DNA from: CAWDMC01 sp963803295
Lineage (GTDB): Bacteria; Acidobacteriota; Terriglobia; UBA7540
Length of the DNA: 64,000 nucleotides
Reading direction: 5' to 3'
Assembly: GCA_963803295.1 (NCBI GenBank)
Contig: CAWDMC010000022.1
Coordinates: 248,001 to 312,000, forward strand
A program made the translations under genes and the position numbers. The notes under the pieces are model-generated. The model was not told the origin of the DNA and did not search any database. It saw only the letters and a list, made by a program, of their open reading frames with translations. Position 1 is the first letter of the stretch. The number at the start of each line of letters is the position of its first letter. This document shows positions 58,004-64,000 of the stretch, one piece after another.

Positions 58004-59602
58004 TTACCGGCTCGGCGGCGGCGCACTTTGGCCTATTCCAGCCACCACTGGCCCCGCTTGAGCCTTCGCCGGCACTTTAAGAATGGTGGACGCGGCGGGG
58101 AACACCTTCGAGTAGTCGTTGCGGGCGTTCCAGAAAAGGAACCCGACGCCACCTCCCTGCCCCGCCACCTTGACCTGGGTCATCACGTAGGCGGGCGAAT
58201 AGCTGGGAGTTCTCCAGGCAAAGGCCTGCAACCAGGGACGCAGGACAACTCCGCTACCCTCGGTGCTGGTGATGAAGCGCTTCATGGCTTCTCCGATAAA
58301 GTGCTCGGGATAGAGGCCAGGTTTCAAGTAGCCGTCCATGCCGAAGAAATGAGAAGGATAGATCATGGGCGAAAGAACGTCACAATTGCGCGCCATTGAC
58401 GGAATCAACTGGCCAGTGTGCTTCAGGTCAACGTCGCGCTGCCAGGCCATCACACCAAAAACATCAAGAGACATCAGTACGCCTTCGGCGTGCAGTTCCT
58501 TCTGGGCCCGGGCGAGGAAATCGCTGATCACATCGGTACGCTTCCACTTGGGGTGCGTGGTTTCGAAGGAGAAGCGTGCGTCAGCCTGATCGCCTTCGGC
58601 GGGAAAACGTACGTAGTCAAACTGAATCTCGTCTGCGCCACCTCTGACGGCCACTTTGGCCAATCCAAGGTTATAGTTCTGGACCTCGGGCAGCGAAGGA
58701 TCGAGCCAGGCGAGTTTACCATTCTCACGCCAAGGCTTGCCTGTGCGCCGCGACTTCACTGCGAGCTGCGGATGGTTTTCGGCCTGATAGGCATCGCGGA
58801 ACAGGGCCGAGCGGGCGATGACGTGCAGTCCCAGCGAATGCAGGAAGTGCACGAACTTAGGCGGATCCGAGATGGCGTACCGTTTATGCAACGGCGCCAG
58901 CGGGCTGTCATAGGGGACGTTCACAATGCCATCGAAGTCCTTGAGATCAAAAACGATGGCGTTGCCACCCAACTTGCGCCACTGCCGGATCAGCTCCACT
59001 CCGGGTACGCTGTCGGCCATGCTGCCGGTAAAATAGAGGCCGTGAAAAGGGGTCTCTTTGGCGGCCGGAATCGAACGCTCTCGGATGGGCGCCGCCAGTA
59101 CTCCCGGGATCTTCACCTGCTCGCCCTTGGAGAAGAAGTCTTTCTTCGTGCCGTTAGCCTGCCGGATCGCCTCTTCTAAATCGGGCGTCACCACGTAGGC
59201 AGTCTGCGGCAAGAATCGCCGGGCGATCAGCAGCAAGGCTTCCTTCTTCTGCTTAACCTCGTAGGCGACGGTGCGCGTCAAGACAGGGGGCTCGCCCTCT
59301 ACCTGCAAATTGGGGTAGTTCGGAATGGCTCCGGCAGAAGCCGGGCCTTCCGACGGCTGGGGTGACGTGACCTCGGTCTTCCCCGGGAGATCGTCCGCAG
59401 GTGCAGCCTGGGGCTCGGCGGCTACGGCCGTCGCCAGGGGAACGACAGCGGCCACAGACACGGGATGCACGGCTGAAACATGGGCCTTGGGTCCACGCAC
59501 CTTGACGTACAAAAGCACCGCGAAGCCACCGAGTATCAACGATCCCACTACGACCAGGGGCATCCTAAGCACAGGCCAGCGGAGTCCGGAGTAGTCGGCC
59601 AT
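58004..59602 (-). CDS. Putative membrane-anchored glycoside hydrolase (DUF4015-like)
   Basis: A 532-residue protein with one N-terminal membrane helix (PLVVVGSLILGGFAVLLYV), a Pro/Ala-rich linker, then a TIM-barrel-like domain: PFHGLYFTGSMADSVPGVEL, NAIVFDLKDFDGIVNVPYDS, ADEIQFDYVRFPAEGDQADA, LMSLDVFGVMAWQRDVDLKH, VLRPWLQAFAW. This is the pattern of putative glycoside hydrolases (DUF4015). A LysM-like stretch may precede the barrel (RTVAYEVKQKKEALLLIARR). The substrate is unknown, with cell-wall polymers possible. Starts at TTG 59629 or ATG 59602 are possible. Confidence 0.78.
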   Translation of the reverse strand: MADYSGLRWPVLRMPLVVVGSLILGGFAVLLYVKVRGPKAHVSAVHPVSVAAVVPLATAVAAEPQAAPADDLPGKTEVTSPQPSEGPASAGAIPNYPNLQVEGEPPVLTRTVAYEVKQKKEALLLIARRFLPQTAYVVTPDLEEAIRQANGTKKDFFSKGEQVKIPGVLAAPIRERSIPAAKETPFHGLYFTGSMADSVPGVELIRQWRKLGGNAIVFDLKDFDGIVNVPYDSPLAPLHKRYAISDPPKFVHFLHSLGLHVIARSALFRDAYQAENHPQLAVKSRRTGKPWRENGKLAWLDPSLPEVQNYNLGLAKVAVRGGADEIQFDYVRFPAEGDQADARFSFETTHPKWKRTDVISDFLARAQKELHAEGVLMSLDVFGVMAWQRDVDLKHTGQLIPSMARNCDVLSPMIYPSHFFGMDGYLKPGLYPEHFIGEAMKRFITSTEGSGVVLRPWLQAFAWRTPSYSPAYVMTQVKVAGQGGGVGFLFWNARNDYSKVFPAASTILKVPAKAQAGPVVAGIGQSAPPPSR

Positions 59603-59921
59603 TTTGATGTCTAAACCAGTCCCCTTCAACCCCTTACCTGAGCTGAAGCAGCTTCAGCGTGAGGCCTTCGTCGCGACATCATAGCATTCCCGTTGGACCG
59701 GGCAACAGTCCAAATTGCATCTCTTGCACCTGATGACAATAGGCGGTATTTTCGGCGCTGCGTACAGCGTCGCACACAAGTGAATGTCATGATGATTTGT
59801 TGGGGTTCGAGCAGGCAGAAGAATACCTGGGCGATTTTGACGCCCAGTAGTGTTTATACGATCACAATCTCTCAGGTCCTCCCGCGCCACCCAAAGCAAG
59901 ATGCAGGTCGGTGGTCTTCTC

Positions 59922-60902
59922 TCACACACGCCGCAACTTCGTCACTCGCCCATCGGCGATCCACTCCACCACGTAAACGTCACCTCGCGCGCTCCAGCAG
60001 GCAGCATGAGGTGAGATGAACTTGCCCGGCACGCGGGCGTTCGCCGGCAGATTGGGCCAACCCTCTTGCTCCCACACTCCGGGATTGTCACCGAGGTGTG
60101 TAATCGCCTTGTCGTTTCGATCGAGGATGGTGACAACTCCCCAGAGGTCGGGAATCAAAAGCGCTTCCTCCATCTGATCGAAGTGGCAGGGACGCCGCAA
60201 GCCCTCGCCGGTGACGAACCGAATGTGCCGGCCGTCCAGGCCGAAGTATTGCAGGCGGGCGTTGCCTCGATCCGCCACGAGCACTAGGGGCTCCAGGCCG
60301 CGCGTATCGATCCAGATGCCGTGCGGGCAATCGAGTTGGCCGGGTCCAGAACCCTTGCCTCCCCAGGAGCGGATGCGTTCGAGCTTCGAGTTGTAATGAT
60401 GCACGTAGCTCTTGCCGTAGCCGTCAGCAACGTAGATATCGCCGTTTGCAGCCACCGCCACGTTGGTCGGCTTGAATTCCTCTTCACTCTGGTAAAGGCC
60501 CGAGTCCTCGGGCCAAGGCAAAGTCCAAACGGTCTCGCCGTCGAGCGTTGTCTTCACCACGATATGGCGGTTGTAGTCGGAAAGGTAAAGGAATTCTTCC
60601 TGGCCTTCTTTGTGAAGCTGGCAGCCGTGTGCGCCCGATTCAAATTCCGGCCCCCAGGACTTGATGAACCTGCCATCCTCGTCGAAGACGATCACACTGT
60701 CTTTGCTCTGATTGTGGATGACCACTCGTTGGTCATCGGTAACCTGCACGCCGTGCGTGTAGCCGTACTTCACGCCGGCGGGGAGAACGCCCCAACCCTC
60801 GACCAATTCATAGGTGTGCTCTCCACTCCCTAGCCTGACCGACTCCCGCGATCGCGCCGAAGTCGCTGCCGAACTGCTTCCCTTCCCTGTTTTCTCGCTC
60901 AT
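59922..60902 (-). CDS. NHL-repeat beta-propeller protein
   Basis: A 326-residue protein without a clear signal peptide. Repeats resembling NHL blades recur: GYTHGVQVTDDQRVVIHNQS, VFDEDGRFIKSWGPEFESGA, KPTNVAVAANGDIYVADGYG, CPHGIWIDTRGLEPLVLVAD, RGNARLQYFGLDGRHIRFV and ISPHAACWSARGDVYVVEWI. It is like the lyase-type propellers of peptidylglycine amidating enzymes in form, but with no sign of that chemistry. Role unknown. Confidence 0.8.
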   Translation of the reverse strand: MSEKTGKGSSSAATSARSRESVRLGSGEHTYELVEGWGVLPAGVKYGYTHGVQVTDDQRVVIHNQSKDSVIVFDEDGRFIKSWGPEFESGAHGCQLHKEGQEEFLYLSDYNRHIVVKTTLDGETVWTLPWPEDSGLYQSEEEFKPTNVAVAANGDIYVADGYGKSYVHHYNSKLERIRSWGGKGSGPGQLDCPHGIWIDTRGLEPLVLVADRGNARLQYFGLDGRHIRFVTGEGLRRPCHFDQMEEALLIPDLWGVVTILDRNDKAITHLGDNPGVWEQEGWPNLPANARVPGKFISPHAACWSARGDVYVVEWIADGRVTKLRRV

Positions 60903-61019
60903 TCCATCCTCCCTGCTATTTTCACTTCACTACTTGACTTGCCGCGCCTACCTGTTTCGGACGGCTAACCGCGGCGCCCCGCAAGCGCAGCCTCTAGCCT
61001 AGCAGGCTGCTGAAACTCC

Positions 61020-61115
61020 TGCTCTGAGCCCCTGTAGCGGCGCGCTCTATGAGCGCCGAATGTCTTGAAAACAAAGGCCGCCGGTCATAGACCGGCGCGT
61101 TTTCCCGCAGCCTCT
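61020..61115. repeat. Palindromic repeats TGTAGCGGCG type
   Basis: CTGTAGCGGCGCGCTCTATGAGCGCCG and CGCCGGTCATAGACCGGCGCG form two hairpins separated by AATGTCTTGAAAACAAAGGC. They belong to the same sequence family as the array at 56868-57012. Confidence 0.6.
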
Positions 61116-61121
61116 AGACGG

Positions 61122-61583
61122 TCAGAACGAACTCCAATGCACGCCCGATTCGAACACCATTTCACCATGTCCCGTCGTACGATCTTCAAGGCGCAGTGAA
61201 TAGAGTCGACCCTTGTTAAAGGAGGCCTGAACCTCGCGCAGCCCTCCCGTCCAAGTCAAGTGCTCCCCGCCTGCGAAGTCAGTGGAGCGCGACTTGGGGG
61301 CGCCAAGGGTACTCTCCACCTCATCAAGAGAAGGCGTGTCGCGCAATTTGTGCGGATACTCCCGAGACGCACCATCCGGCGCCCTACGGCTGGTGTCGTC
61401 AACCAATATCGTCTGGATAAAGTCTTCCAGGCGCTTCGAGCGCTCCGCGGCAGCCGTCGTGGCTCTCGATTTCTCGATTCTCGGCAGGCCCACCTTAAAC
61501 CAGATGATTACGCCCACGACGATCGCAACCTGCACCAGGATGATGGTGGTCCGCGTACCGCCGGAATCGGAGGTCCTGATCAT
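61122..61583 (-). CDS. Single-pass membrane protein of unknown function
   Basis: A 153-residue protein with an N-terminal membrane helix (TTIILVQVAIVVGVIIWF), a basic/helical stretch and a C-terminal beta part (SLDEVESTLGAPKSRSTDFA, EHLTWTGGLREVQASFNKGR). The latter resembles the small outer-membrane-assembly-like fold seen in periplasmic proteins such as SmpA/BamE domains, but the match is weak. Start 61583 (MIRTSDSGG) fits the helix best. Confidence 0.55.
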   Translation of the reverse strand: MIRTSDSGGTRTTIILVQVAIVVGVIIWFKVGLPRIEKSRATTAAAERSKRLEDFIQTILVDDTSRRAPDGASREYPHKLRDTPSLDEVESTLGAPKSRSTDFAGGEHLTWTGGLREVQASFNKGRLYSLRLEDRTTGHGEMVFESGVHWSSF

Positions 61584-61704
61584 AAGGCGCGCTGGCCCAT
61601 CGCCTACGCTACCGGGATTCCATCTCCCAACAACCCTATGATGCTTCCCCGGCTCGTAGGAGATCAAGCTGCGTTTGGGCACGAACATCCCTCAAACCGG
61701 GCGA

Positions 61705-62772
61705 TCATTCCCCGAGAGTTTTGGGATCTACAACCAGGTGCTTGATGCGCTGGCGTTTCCAGGTATAGGTAATATGCAGGAGGCCGTCACGTGATTGAAT
61801 GACGGCGGGATAAGAAAACTCGCCGCCCGGCTCGTCTTCAAGGACGTAGGGCGCGCTCCAGGTAACTCCATCGTCGCGCGAAATGGCAAGATCCAGCGGC
61901 GAGCGCCCTTCTTTGGCATGATTGTAGACCAGTGCGACATGCCCGCCAGTCATTTTGACGGCGTCAATACCGCTATTGGGATTCGGTAACCGGGTGGGTT
62001 CGGCAGGCGTCCAGGTGCGACCGCCGTCGCTCGAACTCGCCATGCATATCCTGCCGATTTCCGGGGTGGAACGGGTCAGCATCTTGATGTGCCCCGGCGC
62101 GGATTCCCACAGCGTGGGCTGGATGATTCCGTACGGCATATGGGGAACAGTTATGGGTCCGTGGCGAGTCCAGGTACGGCCATCGTCGGGACTGAGCTCG
62201 GCCCAGCACGTCCAGGCGCTGGAGGTTTCGGTGGAGCTGCCGGCAAGCACGTCGCCATCCGAAAGAGTGATCGGCTTATTCTTGATCGGTCCCAGCATCC
62301 CCTCTGGCAAGTAAACCGAGGGCGCCCAGGTTTGTCCGTCCAGCGACGTTCGATAAGCGCCGCGCCAGGTTTTTGGGCTAGTCCCATATTTGTAGAAAAG
62401 AAAGATTCGATTCTTGCTATCGCGGTAAAGCACCGGATTCCAGCAGGCCACCCCGCGCTCGCGCTCAAGCACCTCAGGCGCTGACCACTGCGCCCCGGTG
62501 AGACGCGCGCCCCAAATCGCAACGTCGCGCGCACTTTCCCTGGTTCCACCGAACCAGGCCGCGAGAATGTCCCCGTTCGGAAGTTCCACCAACGTCGAGG
62601 CGTGACACTGTGCAAACGGTGCCTGGGTAAAGATGAACTCCGAGGCCACGGTGGACAGTCGGCGTGGCGCGGGCTCAGGACCGGTCTGGGCTTGGCCGAC
62701 CACGAGGCACACCGCCGCCGCGATGACAGGCCCTAAAACAGAGCCGCCGGGGCTGCCAAACGCAGGTCGCAT
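61705..62772 (-). CDS. Exported sialidase-family (BNR) protein
   Basis: A 355-residue protein with a signal peptide (SVLGPVIAAAVCLVVGQAQT) and a six-bladed propeller with Asp boxes SPDDGRTW, SSDGGRTW and SRDDGVTW. Motifs HASTLVELPNGDILAAWFGG and CWNPVLYRDSKNRIFLFYKY are typical of the exo-alpha-sialidase-like family common in Planctomycetes and Acidobacteria. Many members are not true sialidases; the substrate is unknown. Start 62772 (MRPAFGSPGG) is preferred. Confidence 0.8.
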   Translation of the reverse strand: MRPAFGSPGGSVLGPVIAAAVCLVVGQAQTGPEPAPRRLSTVASEFIFTQAPFAQCHASTLVELPNGDILAAWFGGTRESARDVAIWGARLTGAQWSAPEVLERERGVACWNPVLYRDSKNRIFLFYKYGTSPKTWRGAYRTSLDGQTWAPSVYLPEGMLGPIKNKPITLSDGDVLAGSSTETSSAWTCWAELSPDDGRTWTRHGPITVPHMPYGIIQPTLWESAPGHIKMLTRSTPEIGRICMASSSDGGRTWTPAEPTRLPNPNSGIDAVKMTGGHVALVYNHAKEGRSPLDLAISRDDGVTWSAPYVLEDEPGGEFSYPAVIQSRDGLLHITYTWKRQRIKHLVVDPKTLGE

Positions 62773-62910
62773 AAAAGGATTCAACAGTCCGCATCGTAGC
62801 ACAGAAAGTCTGCGGATGAGGCTGGTACTCGGTCGTCACTTGAGAAGCTGGCTCGCTATGGCGAGTAAGTAAGCGGAGGGTACTGTTGGCCCAAAGAGGC
62901 GGCCCGCGCC

Positions 62911-63867
62911 TCAAAGATGGGCGAAATCGATCTGGCAGTTGTTGCCGAAGGTAAACGAATTCACTGTGATTCCCGACCGCGTGGGAAAGAGCTGCACCGA
63001 GTGGCTGCCGAACTCGGGATTCTGGGCCAGGTAATACATGCGGGATTCATCTACCTCAATGTAGGAGCGGCGGCCCGCGTCGATCTTGACGTCTACGCCC
63101 TTATTCTTCGGGGTCAGGTCCTGGCCGTCCTGCTTGATGTAGAGCCGCTCCGGCCGGCCATGGGCGACGTTCATCACCGCATACAACTCCCGTGCGTGGT
63201 AAATCATGCCCAGCAGGTCGGAACTCGAAGGCTCACCTTTGTTGCGGCCTCGATAGGTCATGCCAGTCTTGTCCGTCTGCCAGCGTCCCCCGACTGCCGC
63301 CTGTCCGTCCGCAATCGATTTCGGCAGCGAGTACTCGAGCGTCTTACCGTCGCGATAGCCTTCGGCGTTGGCCAGGATGCCGCGGTCGTACCAGTGTCCC
63401 ACATACATTTCAGGAGTCGGCTGCCCGCACTTTGCCGCGAACGCGTCATCGTCCGGCGGAATGCTGTAGCTCGACGGGAACTCAAGTCCCGGGTGAGCTT
63501 CGCGAAGCAGGCTCTGGATGGCGCGCTCGAACGAGCCATCGGCACCTTCGCCGGGCCTGTCGTAGCGAATGATTCCCTTAGCGTCAATCAGGAACCGGTT
63601 GGGCCAGGACGCGTTGTGGTAGGCCTTCCAGATGGCAAAATCATCCGCCACAACCGGGTAGGGCAGGCCGAAACGCTTGACCGCAGCACTGATGTTGTTA
63701 ATCGGACGGGCGATGTCGAACTCCGGATCGTGGACCCCGATGATCTCAAAGCCGTATTTGTGGTAACGCTCATAAAGCTTCTTGTTTTCGGGGAAGGTAC
63801 GGATGCAGTTGATGCAGGTATACTCCCAGAAATCGATCATCACCACCGTGCCCCGTAGCCCAGCCAT
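62911..63867 (-). CDS. Thioredoxin-fold protein, DipZ-like, perhaps 5'-disrupted
   Basis: A 318-residue protein with a thioredoxin domain (LRGTVVMIDFWEYTCINCIR, CxxC at Cys18 and Cys21, IIGVHDPEFDIARP) and a C-terminal beta domain like that of DipZ/CcdA-associated oxidoreductases. The same frame is open upstream to the window edge (TPQPALGPAGSPASG...) except for one TGA at 63889-63891, and IHSRPLTM directly after it matches the family's WxxSxPLTM, suggesting a Trp codon lost to nonsense mutation. A short form may start at ATG 63867. No membrane domain is visible here. Confidence 0.75.
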   Translation of the reverse strand: MAGLRGTVVMIDFWEYTCINCIRTFPENKKLYERYHKYGFEIIGVHDPEFDIARPINNISAAVKRFGLPYPVVADDFAIWKAYHNASWPNRFLIDAKGIIRYDRPGEGADGSFERAIQSLLREAHPGLEFPSSYSIPPDDDAFAAKCGQPTPEMYVGHWYDRGILANAEGYRDGKTLEYSLPKSIADGQAAVGGRWQTDKTGMTYRGRNKGEPSSSDLLGMIYHARELYAVMNVAHGRPERLYIKQDGQDLTPKNKGVDVKIDAGRRSYIEVDESRMYYLAQNPEFGSHSVQLFPTRSGITVNSFTFGNNCQIDFAHL

Positions 63868-64000
63868 GGTCAGGGGCCTCGAATGGATTCAGGTGGGTCC
63901 ACCGGAAGCCTCTTGCCCGCCTAGTTGCGTTGCGGGGACGCGCGGTACCGTCCCGGAGGCCGGGCTACCCGCTGGGCCCAAAGCCGGCTGCGGAGTCGAA
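63868..64000 (-). pseudogene. Upstream part of the DipZ-like reading frame, separated by TGA
   Basis: In frame with the thioredoxin gene, the minus strand from the window edge reads TPQPALGPAGSPASGTVPRV, PATQLGGQEASGGPT and then TGA at 63891-63889. It looks like a Pro/Gly/Ala-rich linker such as joins a membrane domain to the redox domain in DipZ. The 5' part lies beyond the window. Alternatively it is untranslated sequence of low complexity. Confidence 0.4.

Overview
The window is a GC-rich bacterial chromosome segment. Its content suggests an Acidobacteriota member, probably of the Solibacter/Bryobacter type: Tat-exported oxidoreductases and glycosidases, b558-type succinate dehydrogenase, an isolated nuoI, DUF2911 and NHL/BNR proteins, many degraded toxin-antitoxin genes and abundant REP-like palindromes. 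The taxonomic call is inference from gene content; there is no 16S gene here.

Layout. 0.1-3.4 kb: a SAM-I riboswitch with its terminator precedes a threonine-synthase-like gene, a MoaD/ThiS-type sulfur carrier and a homoserine kinase. The set reads more like sulfur-carrier-dependent homocysteine synthesis from O-phosphohomoserine than plain threonine synthesis. 3.5-24.5 kb: housekeeping and catabolic genes (sugar-acid dehydratase, sdhCAB, DinB, AlkD, GNAT, HU, NuoI, hydrolase, amidase, aldose epimerase, amino-acid permease, aldo/keto reductase, bacterioferritin, GH116 glycosidase). 24.5-30.3 kb: Ogt, then a toxin-antitoxin graveyard with an orphan AbrB antitoxin, an Apea-type HEPN protein beside a PIN-like protein, a DUF433/DUF5615 pair and three decayed hicA copies. 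30.3-33.9 kb: a 23S-5S rRNA unit on the minus strand with no 16S upstream and an enlarged hairpin (intervening sequence) in the 23S gene.

34.6-41.8 kb: an accessory and defence region with an intact SPARTA-type short prokaryotic Argonaute, whose partner gene keeps only the APAZ tail, an oppositely oriented gene fragment in its place, a zinc-ribbon protein, HigBA, a Phd/VapC pair with a palindromic operator, REP palindromes and a REP-transposase remnant. 41.8-44.3 kb: a cytosolic Ser/Thr kinase fused to a BNR propeller and translationally coupled to a second MoaD-like protein. 44.4-52.6 kb: multicopper oxidase, DUF1349 protein, orphan antitoxin and a four-gene minor pilin operon. 52.9-64 kb: ATP-dependent DNA ligase and a Gfo/Idh/MocA oxidoreductase, each with paired compensating frameshifts, then a U32-type protein, sigma factor, DUF4015-like glycosidase, NHL protein, sialidase-like protein and a thioredoxin-fold protein.

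Main points for follow-up: the SAM-controlled ThrC-like/MoaD/homoserine kinase cluster, the SPARTA Argonaute without its TIR effector, the kinase-BNR/MoaD pair, the HEPN/PIN-like pair, and the unlinked 23S-5S unit with its insertion. Several genes carry single-base lesions, so some apparent pseudogenes could be assembly errors.
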